NCBI GenBank assembly: GCA_963579905.1
Contig: CAUZIZ010000040.1
Span: 1 to 37,143 of the forward strand
DNA from: CAUZIZ01 sp963579905
GTDB lineage: Bacteria > Acidobacteriota > UBA6911 > RPQK01 > JAJDTT01
DNA length: 37,143 bases
Reading direction: 5' to 3'
Shown here: positions 1 to 9,505 of the stretch, one piece after another
How positions within the stretch are numbered: position 1 is the stretch's first letter
How the letters are laid out: every line of letters begins with the position of its first letter
The notes under the pieces: model-generated
What the model was told of the DNA's origin: nothing
Databases searched by the model: none
What the model saw: only the letters and a program-made list of their open reading frames with translations
Position numbers and translations under genes: made by a program

Positions 1-62
1 TCCAAACGCCTCACCGTTTGTCGAACATGGTTTGACTTAGTTCGAGCCACTGCGGCTCATCG

Positions 63-124
63 CACCCCGTTGGGGTGGATTCCTGGGAGAGAGGACCGAC
101 AACCCAGGGTTCGGAAACCCTGGG
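63..124. repeat. Hairpin repeat module, copy 1
   Basis: Two hairpins lie close together. CACCCC-GTT-GGGGTG occupies 63-77, and a 9-bp stem CCCAGGGTT/AACCCTGGG with loop CGGA occupies 103-124. The reverse complement of this block resembles 21001-21079, which has the same module order. The rest of 1-361 holds no gene I can support. This looks like a dispersed intergenic REP-type element. Confidence 0.6.
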
Positions 125-361
125 CTGGAATACGGAACCTTCTTGGGGTTGACCTTCTTGATGTTCGTAATCCAAGACGTCTGCAGAGGCAAAGGTAAGG
201 GAACCTCGGCAAAACCTGATCAGTCTGTGAACTTTTTCATCTACCAAGAGTCTCTAGGAGCCCTTGACTGGAATAGATCCTGTCCTTCGGCTAATCTGGG
301 CCCGCCTCTTGAGCTTCATTGAAAGCCCAGAGGCATTATCTATCTCCACCGAAGAAAATCG

Positions 362-2184
362 ATGGCGCAGCGAAGAAAGACCACGGTCAAAAAGAAGAGT
401 GGAAAGCTCCGCATCGGCGATGATTGGAACGCCATCACATCATTGCCCTTTCCCAGAGCGATCCTCTCAAGGCTGTGGCTGAATTCGTTGAGAACAGTAG
501 CGATGCGCGCGCCCGCAACGTGATCATCACGCGAGGAAGAGAACAGGGGGGCCACTACCTGAGGATCTCCGGTGATGGTGACGGCATTCCCAGGGACCCG
601 GAGGGCCTCCCAGACTTCCGCGTTGTGGCCACCCACATTATGTGACTCCATGATAAAAGGCAGCTCAAAATTCAAGGAGAGGAAGGAATTCAGAGAGAGT
701 TTGGAATAGGCTTGTTGAGTTTCTGGACCGTGGGCGAAGAACTGGTGCTCGGATCGGCAGGATCAGACGGCACCACCTACCGGATGTACATGCAGAAGGG
801 TGCTCCCAACTACCGGATTACCCAGAGCCGAAAACTCTTCCCCACTCAGGGTACGGAGCTGCCGATCAGGCCTCTGCTTCCCGGGCCCCGACTCTTCAGC
901 GGCGAAAAGATCCAGTGGTACCTGGCCTCCGAGCTGCGGGATCGTATCCGTCGCCCCGGGGTGCGGATTCGGGTCATTGATCGAAGAGCGCGCAAGGAAT
1001 TCCAGGTCGAACCCCGTCAGTTCACGGGTAGGTTGCTGCAGCAGCTGATTGCACCGAGAGTCTCCAGGGGCGAAGTCTACGTTGAGCTCTATCTGGCTGA
1101 ATCTGACGCCTCCAATCGAATCGGTCTGTACCGATCGGGGACCCGCGTCCTGGAAGATCTGACCCAGCTTTCCGGGTTCCAACGAGCCCCTTGGAACGAC
1201 GGCCGGATTCAGGGGATTCTCGATGCACCCTTCCTCAATCTGACCCCGGGAACCCGAACCGGAGTCATCCAGGACGAAGCCTTCGCGGAGTTCTGTTCTG
1301 CCCTAGAAGAAACGGCGGACGCCTTGAAGCAGATCATTCAAGAGCAGGATCGGGCCGAAGAGGAACGGACAAGCCGACAGATCCTCCGGACGATTCAGAA
1401 GGCGTTCAAGGAGGCCTTTCTGGCCCTTCCTGCCGAAGAATATGACTGGTTTGATATACGAGGTCGAGACGAGCGAGGAACTCCGAGACAGCCTTCCTCG
1501 GTTGCTGGCCTGGAGGACTCCGATTCCCGGGCAATCCCCGTCGACGGATCAGCGGATCAGGAAAAAGGAAAGGAGCAGAAGCAGTTTTTCGAGTACGCTG
1601 GGCCTCTGTCCAGTGCGCGGATTTCGCCTGCATCCTGTGTTCTTCCGGTTGACAAGAGCTGTCAGCTCCGCGGGATTGCAAGGGACCGATCGGGCCGACA
1701 GGTAGACGAGAACCTCCAATTCGTCTGGCAGATCGCCGAGGGAGAAGGAAGTCTCCAGAATGAAAACGGGGAGATCGTCACCTTTAGCGCACCCTCGAAT
1801 CCATGTCCCACCCGGCTGCAGATGACGGTCAGCCAACAGGGAGTTGTGGCCCAGGCCGAGGCCATGATCACGGTTACGGATTCGATTCTTCCCGACAGCA
1901 AGGAACCAAGCGGTACCCGGCAAGGGCTTCCCGGATACACGCTCAAGCGCTCGCCAGGAGAGCTATGGAGGTCACAATATGATCGCGCCCAGAACGTCAT
2001 CGTGATCAACGGCGGACATCGGGATTTCGTCTTCGCCTCTCGCACCAAGGCGCTGAAACTCCGCTATATCATCCGGCTCTTTGCCAAAGAGCTGGTACTC
2101 AGTAATTTCCCTGGGTATTCTCCGAACGAGCTATTGGAACGCATGATCGAGCTATCTTTGTACACTGAGGAGCACCTGAAGTAG
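362..2184 (+). pseudogene. GHKL/HSP90-type ATP-binding protein, broken by three indels
   Basis: The reading starts at ATG 362 (MAQRRKTTVKKKSGKLRIGD) and continues, after repair, into an open frame of 490 codons (712-2184). The N-terminal part is a histidine kinase/HSP90-like ATPase fold: ENSSDA (N box) and FGIGLLSFW (G2-like) are visible. Three frame changes are needed. One base is missing near 437-439. One extra A sits at 640, creating the TGA at 643-645. One base is missing in the A-run 655-658. With these repaired the text reads THI-CDSMIK-RQLKIQGEEG. The G1 motif, normally DxGxG, reads GDGDG, so the adenine-binding Asp is lost. The C-terminal half has a charged linker and an Ig-like segment. 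The family role is unknown to me. It may be a true pseudogene or an assembly with local indel errors; the lost Asp favours decay. Confidence 0.75.
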
Positions 2185-2214
2185 AGCCTTCTAACTATTT
2201 CTCTTCTATAATGG

Positions 2215-4491
2215 ATGTCTAGTGAAAGCTCGAATCACATCTTTTCGCGGCGGAGGACAGGCTTGAGAATTCTTGGATTTGTTTTCCCAGCTTTGATCGC
2301 AATCCAACAGGGTGTAGCGGCTGACTGGCCAAGTTGGCGAGGTCCGGGTCAGACGGGTGCCGGCATAGAGAAATCCGTCGTAACTTCCTGGGATCCGGGA
2401 GGCGAGAATCTTCTCTGGAAACTGAATGAAGGCGGAAGAACGACACCCATAATCATGGACGGTCGGGTGTTCGCGATCATGCCCGTGGGCGAAGGCCCAA
2501 GGAGCGGCGAGCGCGTTGTGGCCCTCGATGCTGCAACCGGGCAGAAGGTTTGGGAGCGGCGGTTCAACGTTTTCCATACTGACATCGTGGAGAACCGCGT
2601 CGGCTGGACCGCCCTGGCAGGGGATCCGGAAACGGGTCTGATCTACGCCCATGCGACCGGAGGAGAGCTCTTCTGTTTCAATCGAGACGGCGAGCAGATC
2701 TGGAAGGTCTCGATGACGGAAGAGTTGGGCCGGATCAGCGGATATGGTGGAAGGCTTCACACCCCGATCGTCGACGAAGACCGGGTCATCGTGAGTTTTC
2801 TGAACTCGAACTGGGGAAATCACGGCCGGCCCCTTCATCGCTACGTAGCCTTCGACAAACGGACCGGTGAGATCGACTGGTGGTCCGCTCCAGGAGGTGC
2901 CCCCTTGGATACTACCTACTCGACCCCAGTAGTGGCGGTGATCGGTGGAAAAAGGATGCTGGTGGCCCCGGCGGCCGATGGAAACGTCTATGGCATGTTG
3001 GCCCGCAATGGACAGAAGGTCTGGACCTTCCGACTGAGCAAGCGGGGTCTGAATTCCTCGGTAGTCGTGGACGGTGACCGCGTCTTCGTCTCGCACAGCG
3101 AAGAGAATCTCGAGACCCCCAAGATGGGGAGCCTCGTCTGCATCGACGGATCCAAGCAAGGCGATATCACCGAGACTGGCCTCCTCTGGCGACGTGACGG
3201 ATACACCTTCGGCTATGCCTCACCCGCCCTCGCCAACGGAAGACTCTACGCGGTGGACAACAGTGCCAACCTTTACAGCATCGATCCCCAGACTGGGGAT
3301 ATCCACTGGAAGTACAGTATCGGTCGAGTCGGCAAAGGGTCCCCCGTAGTGACCCGTGATGGCGTAATCTACGTCGGATCACAGAACGGAGCCTTTCACA
3401 TTCTCAGGGACGAAGGAGATCGTTGCGTCTCGCTCGACCGGGAGCTGTTTCAGAGGCCGGATGGAGCAGTGGAAGAGATTTTCGGCTCTCCCGCAATCGT
3501 GAATGGCCGGGTCTATTTCATGACCCGCTACGCTGTCTTCTGCCTGGGGAAGCCGGGTCAGACGGCGAAGAGCGGACAGCCGGATCCGGGTCCTCAGGAA
3601 ACCGCCGTTGCCGAGCCAGGCTCCAAGGGGAGTCTGCAGCTAGTGCCGGCCGAAGTGACGCTGCCTCCCGGCGGAAAAGTCAAATTCAAGGCGCTTCAGT
3701 TTGACTCGGTGGGATCGCTCCCCACTTCGGTGAGTGTTGAGTGGTCGGTCAAAGGGGTTCCCGGAAAGGTTGGCTCCGATGGTACCTTCACCGCTAGCGG
3801 CGAGCAAGCGTACTCTGCAGGCCTGGTGAGCGCCAAGGGTGATGCCGGGCTCAGTGCCACGGCACGGGTGAGGATCACTCCCAGCCTGCCAATCCACGAG
3901 GACTTCGAGTCGATCAAGACAGGCACGGTACCGCCGGGATGGGTGGGCGTTGGCGCCAAGACGCAGGTCGTTGAGCAGGACGGCAAGGTTCTGAAGAAGC
4001 TGGCCTCGAAGGCCCGACCTTCTCCACCCTTCATGCGGCTTCGCGCATATGCCACGCCTCCGATTGGAGGGGGATACACGGTGCAGGCAGACCTGCTTGG
4101 GAAACTCGCTCGCAAACGTTTCAAGCCCGATATGGGACTCATCAACAGTCGCTATCGGTTCATCATGATGGGGATGAGGAAAAAGCTGCGGATCGAAACC
4201 TGGTCTCCGCTGCCGCGCTTGCGGCACGATGTAGCCTTTCCCTGGAATCCCGAGAGCTGGTATCGAGCCAAGTTCGCGGTGAAGCTCGAGGGCGACCAGG
4301 CCCGGATCCGAGCCAAGGTATGGCCGAAAGGCGAAGCCGAACCCGATACATGGAACATAGAGGTGATGGATCCCCATCCGAATCGCGAAGGTAGCGCCGG
4401 CATCTACGGTTATTCAGTAGGGACGACATCGAAGAGCGATGGACCCGAGATTCTCTTCGACAACTTCAAGGTGATGAAGAATGATGAATAG
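2215..4491 (+). CDS. Exported PQQ-type beta-propeller protein with Ig-like and C-terminal beta-sandwich domains
   Basis: The product is 758 residues. A hydrophobic export segment lies at about residues 17-36 (ILGFVFPALIAIQQGVAA), followed directly by DWPSWRGPGQTG, the usual opening of PQQ-like (PQQ_2) propeller proteins. Repeats of the type VALDAATGQKVWERRF, YVAFDKRTGEIDW and YSIDPQTGDIHWKYSIG run to about residue 450. A Pro/Gly-rich linker then leads to an Ig-like segment (about 480-560) and a DFE-type beta-sandwich to the end (about 560-758). It probably acts in the periplasm or at the surface. No catalytic residues can be assigned, and PQQ binding itself is not shown. The gene overlaps the next propeller gene by 11 bp, which suggests a two-gene transcription unit. 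No strong ribosome binding site precedes the ATG. Confidence 0.85.
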   Translation: MSSESSNHIFSRRRTGLRILGFVFPALIAIQQGVAADWPSWRGPGQTGAGIEKSVVTSWDPGGENLLWKLNEGGRTTPIIMDGRVFAIMPVGEGPRSGERVVALDAATGQKVWERRFNVFHTDIVENRVGWTALAGDPETGLIYAHATGGELFCFNRDGEQIWKVSMTEELGRISGYGGRLHTPIVDEDRVIVSFLNSNWGNHGRPLHRYVAFDKRTGEIDWWSAPGGAPLDTTYSTPVVAVIGGKRMLVAPAADGNVYGMLARNGQKVWTFRLSKRGLNSSVVVDGDRVFVSHSEENLETPKMGSLVCIDGSKQGDITETGLLWRRDGYTFGYASPALANGRLYAVDNSANLYSIDPQTGDIHWKYSIGRVGKGSPVVTRDGVIYVGSQNGAFHILRDEGDRCVSLDRELFQRPDGAVEEIFGSPAIVNGRVYFMTRYAVFCLGKPGQTAKSGQPDPGPQETAVAEPGSKGSLQLVPAEVTLPPGGKVKFKALQFDSVGSLPTSVSVEWSVKGVPGKVGSDGTFTASGEQAYSAGLVSAKGDAGLSATARVRITPSLPIHEDFESIKTGTVPPGWVGVGAKTQVVEQDGKVLKKLASKARPSPPFMRLRAYATPPIGGGYTVQADLLGKLARKRFKPDMGLINSRYRFIMMGMRKKLRIETWSPLPRLRHDVAFPWNPESWYRAKFAVKLEGDQARIRAKVWPKGEAEPDTWNIEVMDPHPNREGSAGIYGYSVGTTSKSDGPEILFDNFKVMKNDE

Positions 4492-5941
4492 GGTTCTGAC
4501 CAGGACCGTCCAAGGTCTCTTGATTCTGTTGATTGCAACTTCCCTGGGAGGACGATGGGAGGGGCGTCTCAAGGTGGGCGACTGGCCGATGTGGGGGGGC
4601 TCCCCGGACCGGAACATGGTCTCGGACGAGAAGGGACTACCCCACAAATGGGATATCAAGACCAAGAAGAACATCCGCTGGCAAGCGCCCCTAGGATCTC
4701 AAACCTATGGGAATCCGGTCATAGTCGGCGGAAAAATCTTCATCGGTACCAACAACGAAGGCGGTCACCGGCCCGGGATTGGCGGGGATAAGGGAGTGAT
4801 CGTTTGCCTCGAAGAGAAGACCGGGAAGCTGCTCTGGCAAGCCACCCACGACAAACTTCCCACGGGCCGTGTCAATGACTGGCCAGAGCAGGGGATCTGC
4901 TCCTCTCCCTATGTAGAGGAAGACCGGATCTATTACGTCAGCAACCGCTGTGAGCTGGTCTGCGCCGATGTGAACGGTTTTCTGGACGGTGAAAACGATG
5001 GCCCCGTCCAAGACGAGAAATACAAAGACAAACAGGACGCCGACATCATCTGGGTGTACGACATGATCGAGGAGCTAGGAGTCTTCCCCCACAACCTCGC
5101 TACCTCATCTCCGGTGGGGGCCGGCGACCTGATCTTCCTGTTGACATCGAATGGTGTGGATGAGGGGCATCTCGATATGCCGATGCCTGATGCTCCGGCT
5201 TTTATCGCCGTGAACAAAGAGACGGGCGAGCTGGCCTGGGAGCGGAGCGATCCCGGCGACAACACCCTGCACGGACAGTGGTCCTCACCCACCTACGGGG
5301 TCGTCGACGGAATCGCCCAAGCCATTTTCGGTGGAGGCAACGGTTGGTGCTATTCCTTCGAGGCGTTGACGGGAGATTTGATCTGGAAGTTCGATCTCAA
5401 TCCCAAAGACGCCGAGTGGAAGCTGGGCGGACGCGGCAGCCGCAACAACATCATCGCCACCCCGGTCCTGTACGAAGATAAGGTCATTCTCAGTGTAGGA
5501 CAGGATCCGGAGCACGGTGAGGGGCGCGGTCACCTCTATGCCATCGATGCCACCCAAAAGGGGGACATCACCAAGAGTAGAGGACTCTGGCATGTTGGAG
5601 GTGAGGACTTCCGCCGCAGCATGTCCACAGTAGCCATCAAGGATGGTCTGCTCTACGCGGCCGACCTTACCGGTTTCCTCTATTGTCTCGATCTCGCAAC
5701 CGGCAGAAGACACTGGCGCTATGACATGTTGGCGGCAGTCTGGGCATCTCCCTATGTGGCAGATGGCAAGGTCTACCTGGGGGATGAAGACGGCGATATG
5801 GTCGTGCTCGAGCACGGCAAGGAAATGAAGGAGCTTGCCGTCAACGAAATGGGAGACTCAGTCTACTCAACCGCGGTGGCGGCCAACGGAGTGTTGTACG
5901 TGACTAATCGGAATACCTTGTACGCGATCGCCAATCCTTAA
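4481..5941 (+). CDS. Exported PQQ-type beta-propeller protein
   Basis: The product is 486 residues, starting at a doubled ATG (MMNRVLTRTVQGLLILLIATSL), a clear signal peptide. GDWPMWGGSPDRNMVSDEKG is the typical start of the mature PQQ_2 domain in planctomycete and acidobacterial proteins. Propeller repeats include VCLEEKTGKLLWQA, IAVNKETGELAWER, YSFEALTGDLIWKF and YCLDLATGRRHWRY, enough for a complete eight-bladed or near-complete propeller. It starts inside the end of the upstream propeller gene and is therefore probably translationally coupled to it. The two proteins share a fold but differ in their C-termini, so they are not a simple recent duplication. The substrate is unknown; a role in surface polysaccharide or alcohol oxidation would be guesswork. 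Confidence 0.87.
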   Translation: MMNRVLTRTVQGLLILLIATSLGGRWEGRLKVGDWPMWGGSPDRNMVSDEKGLPHKWDIKTKKNIRWQAPLGSQTYGNPVIVGGKIFIGTNNEGGHRPGIGGDKGVIVCLEEKTGKLLWQATHDKLPTGRVNDWPEQGICSSPYVEEDRIYYVSNRCELVCADVNGFLDGENDGPVQDEKYKDKQDADIIWVYDMIEELGVFPHNLATSSPVGAGDLIFLLTSNGVDEGHLDMPMPDAPAFIAVNKETGELAWERSDPGDNTLHGQWSSPTYGVVDGIAQAIFGGGNGWCYSFEALTGDLIWKFDLNPKDAEWKLGGRGSRNNIIATPVLYEDKVILSVGQDPEHGEGRGHLYAIDATQKGDITKSRGLWHVGGEDFRRSMSTVAIKDGLLYAADLTGFLYCLDLATGRRHWRYDMLAAVWASPYVADGKVYLGDEDGDMVVLEHGKEMKELAVNEMGDSVYSTAVAANGVLYVTNRNTLYAIANP

Positions 5942-6014
5942 GCTGAAACTTCAACCACGAGGAAGCGCGGCAATCTTCACCAGTTGACAGAGCCAGGCGC
6001 TTCGTTGAAGCACA

Positions 6015-6121
6015 GGATCCCACTCCCTCACGGTCATGGCTCTGTCAGGGTTGCTAGCGATGATCATGGCAGAGGCAATCCAAGTTTCTTTCCCGAATGG
6101 GGCCAGGGCTTCCTGGGGGCG
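6015..6121 (+). repeat. Dispersed intergenic repeat, copy A
   Basis: Two blocks match 34702-34860: GGATCCCACTCCCTCACGGT and what follows (6015-6045), and the GAATGGGGCCAGGGCTTCCT block (6082-6121). The spacer between them is shorter here than in the other copy. A third, reversed copy of the second block lies at 20584-20621. The rest of 5942-6239 holds no gene I can support. Confidence 0.65.
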
Positions 6122-6239
6122 TGACTGACCTGAAACTCGGACAATCCTCTTTCCCTCTCTGGCAAGGGCGAGCATCCAGAAGCAGTGAAACGGATCGAAG
6201 GTGGGGTAAGCTGTTTGCCGGGGAAGAAATTAGCCGGGG

Positions 6240-7014
6240 TTATCTCGATGCCTGGGCTCGACGGATCCCGAAGAGACCCACGAGGATCAGGAGTATCGCC
6301 AGGAAGAGAATCCCACGGGGGCTAAGGGTGGGAATGGTCTCTTCGGGGATGGGTCCGGATCCCACCTGTGGCGTGGGAGTCGCGGTCGGCGGGCCGGAGG
6401 TTGCCGTCGATGTCGCCGTAGCTCCCGGAATAGAGGTCGCCGTCGATGTCGGTACCGGAGTAAAGGTCACGGTCGAGGTTGGCGTCGGTCCCGCCGCCTG
6501 CTTAGAGAGACCAGCATCCCCCGTGGTTAGTTGCTGTCCTGTGACCAAAAACAACAACCCGCTACCTGTAATACAGGGATTCGTCAGAGGGGAATCGAAG
6601 GGGGAAACCCAAGCGCTCAGGCCGCGGATCGCCTACATTGCGGATATTGCCTGTAGACGAACCGCTGACGACGAAGGCAGGGTTGGCGGGGGCGTTGTTG
6701 AATGTCACAGTGGCAGAGCCATTGATTTGTACGGTAACCGTCAGGTTTCCATAGACAAGATTGGCAGGATCGTTAAACACGGCTTGGGCACCATTAAAGA
6801 CTCCATTCAGCACAAAGGGGGCAGGGTTACCAGCCCCAACGACGCTCCCATCCACATCAACGGTGAGGGTGCCGTTGTTGCCGACTGCGACAACGACAAG
6901 TGAGACGGGGCCGGAACCGCCGAAACCGTTTGAATGCGTTCCTGTCCAGTTGCCTATCACAAGCGGGGGGACCTGCCCCAGGAGGCTAGGATGTCGAAGC
7001 TGGTTTCTCGACAA
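6240..7014 (-). pseudogene. IPTL-CTERM surface protein, frameshifted
   Basis: Two minus-strand frames together give one protein. The upstream frame (7014 down to about 6630) encodes a small beta-rich domain (GNWTGTHSNGFGGSGPVSLV to TGNIRNVG). It then loses register, and the other frame carries on naturally as IRGLSAWVSPFDSPLTNPC into a Thr/Pro-rich stalk (PTPTSTVTFTPVPTSTAT) and the tail IPTLSPRGILFLAILLILVG with LFGIRR, a good IPTL-CTERM sorting signal (PEP-CTERM-like: motif, membrane helix, basic end). The shift lies near 6630-6640. The apparent start is TTG at 7014 with no visible signal peptide, so the 5' end may also be damaged. The family role is surface anchoring after export; the specific function is unknown. 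Confidence 0.7.
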
Positions 7015-7118
7015 CAGGCTGACGGTCGTCTACCGATGGCAACCGTGGTCATGCGAACCGGGGAGCACGCAAGAGGCTGGCATCAACCGCTCCCTCCCTC
7101 AACCTCATTTGTAACTCC

Positions 7119-8616
7119 ATGGAAACCAAGCTCTACACCAGGAAACGCGTTGGTAGCGGCCCTGGGAGACAAGAGATTGAGCAGACGGTCATGAAGCAGG
7201 TCGAGGCCGTCGCCAAAGAGTGCGCCCAGGGACTGACACTCGACTCTAATATTGTGGAGCTGAGTCTGGATTCGCTGGAGAGGATGGATGTGATCGGCCG
7301 TATTGGAGAAATCTATTCACTCCAGGTGCCGGAGAGTGTCCTCCCCGAGATCGAAACCTGTCGGGAAATCTCGGAGGCGGTTCTGGAACGGTTGCAGTTC
7401 ACAAGCCCCGAGGACGACATCCCACTGAAGAGCTTCCAGTTCGAAGAGATGCCGGAATATCGTCAGTTGAAAACCCAGATCGTAGCGGCGGCAGCAGAGG
7501 GTGAGGCCAACCCCTTTTTTGCCGTGCACGACGGGGGTCAGTAACAACTTAACGCGGATCGACGGCCGCGAATTGATCAACTTCTCGGGTAACAACTATC
7601 TCGGAATGTCTGGTGATCCAGGCGTGACGCAGGCCGGAAAAGCAGCGCTGGACATGTACGGAACCAGCATCTCCGCGAGCCGGCTGGCTTCGGGCACGCG
7701 CCCGCTTCACAATGAGTTGGAAAGGGATCTCGCCGACGTCATCGGTCATCTAATGAGTCGTGGTGACCTGATCGTTCATGACGAACGAGTCCACAACAGC
7801 ATCATCACCGGGGCACTCCTTTCCGGCGCGGATCGGCGTTCCTTTCTCCACAACGACTGGGAGTTGCTGAATGAGATTCTGAATCGGGTGCGGCGAAACT
7901 ACCGCCGGGTACTGGTCGTCATCGAAGGAGTCTACAGCATGGAAGGCGACTATCCGGACGTGCCCCGATTCGTCGAGGTGAAGAATCGCCACGTAGCCTG
8001 GCTGATGATCGATGAAGCCCACTCGATCGGCACGATGGGTAGGGGCGGGCGGGGTATGGTCCAATTCTTCGACATCGAGTCGAGGGAGATCGAAATCTGG
8101 ATGGGTACTTTGAGCAAGGCGTTCGGGGCCTGTGGGGGTTACGTCGCAGGCAGCCGCCCTCTGATCGAGTATCTGAAGTTCACCTGTCCAGGCGTCATCT
8201 TCACGATTGGACTTTCTCCGGCTAGCGCAGCGGCGGCGAGGTACGTCATCCAGCACCTGCAAGACGATCGCGATCGCGTCTCCGCGCTTCATGCCCGTGC
8301 CGAGTCCTTTCTCTCCCTCTACGAGCAACACGGTTTCGATACGGGTGCCTGTCAGAACACGCCCATCGTACCGGTGATGCTCGGTAGCTCGATCCATGCG
8401 CTGAAATCGGCGCGGCTGATGGAAGAGCGTGGCATCAGTGTTCAGACTATTCTCTACCCCGCCGTCAGCAAGGCAGGAGCCAGACTGCGATTCTTCATCA
8501 ATGCGCTCCATACAGAAACACAGCTGGCGACTACTATTGAAACTCTGGCCGCCGTGCTGGAAGAGATTGATCCAGTCTATCCGAGAAACCGGGCTAGGAC
8601 TAGCCCCTCCAGGTAG
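7119..8616 (+). pseudogene. ACP-alpha-oxoamine synthase (AONS-like) fusion with frameshift and internal deletion
   Basis: Residues 1-141 (7119-7544) form an acyl carrier domain with the phosphopantetheine Ser in LSLDSLERM (Ser52). The frame then shifts within a run of five G (7533-7537). Reading four G joins FFAVHDG to VSNNLTRIDGRELINFSG, the start of a PLP-dependent alpha-oxoamine synthase (AONS/KBL/SPT family), open to 8616. DEAHSIG and the Schiff-base Lys in GTLSKAF are present. At about 7738 the text passes from LERDLAD straight to VIGHLMSRGD. Family members have roughly 20 more residues here, including the GHATNVT-like loop near the PLP phosphate. An ACP fused to this enzyme is typical of polyketide-type pathways such as PigH. 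The combined defects suggest an inactive gene. No biosynthetic partners are nearby. Confidence 0.75.
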
Positions 8617-9046
8617 AACTTCTTAGACGCCAGAGTCTGAGCCCGAAGAATGTGAAGCTGAAGGCGACCAACAAGAAGCAGCACAACAAGACGCGTGTGC
8701 TATCGGGAACGGGGCTGGATAACAGTTCGTCATACGCGACCAGGCATGTGGAGTTACAGCGAGGCTCACCCGCTTTAGCAGAGGGGGCAGCCAATTACAA
8801 GGCATCAGGCAGCCGCTGATGCCAGCCATCCCAAGAATCAGGAACGTGCCGACGATGGTCACCTGATGATCGGTACGCACGGTCACCGCAACCAGCAGTC
8901 CCTAAAGTCATGGCAGCTAGAGAAGCAGACATGATGACCAACAGCAGCATCTCCGGTCGGTGACCAACCGGCATGCCAAAGAGGAGCCAGCCACTAAGAA
9001 ACAGCAAGGTTCCCTCTCAGCAGGAAGGCGAGATTCCACACAAGAA
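8600..9046 (-). pseudogene. ABC-2 type transporter permease, C-terminal remnant
   Basis: Four short minus-strand frames join into one recognisable permease C-terminus: LVWNLAFLLRGNL, then LFLSGWLLFGMPVGHRPEML with a membrane helix, then LLVAVTVRTDHQVTIVGTFL with GMAGISGCLMPCNWLPPL, then TPHAW joined to VAYDELLSSPVPDSTRV and a last helix FLLVAFSFTFFGLRLWR. The pattern P-x-W-L-P followed by TPHAW and AYDELL is characteristic of ABC-2 (drug/polysaccharide export) permeases. Register changes fall near 9008, near 8900 and near 8725. The upstream two thirds and the ATPase partner are absent. The remnant overlaps the end of the AONS-like gene by 17 bp on the opposite strand. Confidence 0.7.
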
Positions 9047-9505
9047 GAATTCAATGTCAAGAGTTTTTGTGAGATTTATCTATTTTTCTCAAGCTTGGGC
9101 CCACTACTGTCCAGTTTGAGATCGATTGGTTAGCGATCTAACCTACTTCATGCGGCAAGCGCCGCTGTCTAAGTGCTTGATAAATCGGGATTTCTCTAAG
9201 AAGCGTAGCCCTCAGCGTGGGCGGGCCTTTGGTGTGGCCGGGGCCACAGAAATTTGCTCAAGGAGGTCAATCCCGTTGGGATTGACCTCGCTGGTTTTCG
9301 TGACAATGTCTATTTCCAGTCCTTTTTAAGACCCGGGAATGGCAACCTGATCCGGATCTAAGGGGAGGTCGAAGTTAAAGTCGATCCCAGCCCATCATGC
9401 TTCTAGCCGATTGACCCTAATCATGTTACGACGATGTCTACACAGCGCAACCGGACACTAGCGAGGTGAGTCGCTTTCCGTGGACTGGGCAATGGGAAAT
9501 TGGGG
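9047..9505. other. Intergenic stretch with one strong hairpin
   Basis: I see no gene here. The notable structure is a perfect 12-bp stem GAGGTCAATCCC/GGGATTGACCTC with loop GTT at 9263-9289. Its core recurs as CAATCCC-AAC-GGGATTG at 21004-21020. It could serve as a transcription barrier between the pseudogene region and the ETF operon, which ends at 9506, but it lacks a clear T-run. Confidence 0.5.

Noticed and set aside
640..645. In-frame TGA at 643 as a second selenocysteine codon
   Set aside because: Repairing an inserted A at 640 and a missing A in 655-658 gives the familiar THI-CDSMIK-R text with an ordinary Cys codon; reading the TGA as Sec gives unrelated residues.
2185..2214. Terminator between the ATPase and the propeller genes
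   Set aside because: No stem followed by a T-run is visible.
6097..6903. Long plus-strand frame of 268 codons
   Set aside because: It is the shadow of the Thr/Pro-rich IPTL-CTERM gene on the other strand; the composition is unnatural.
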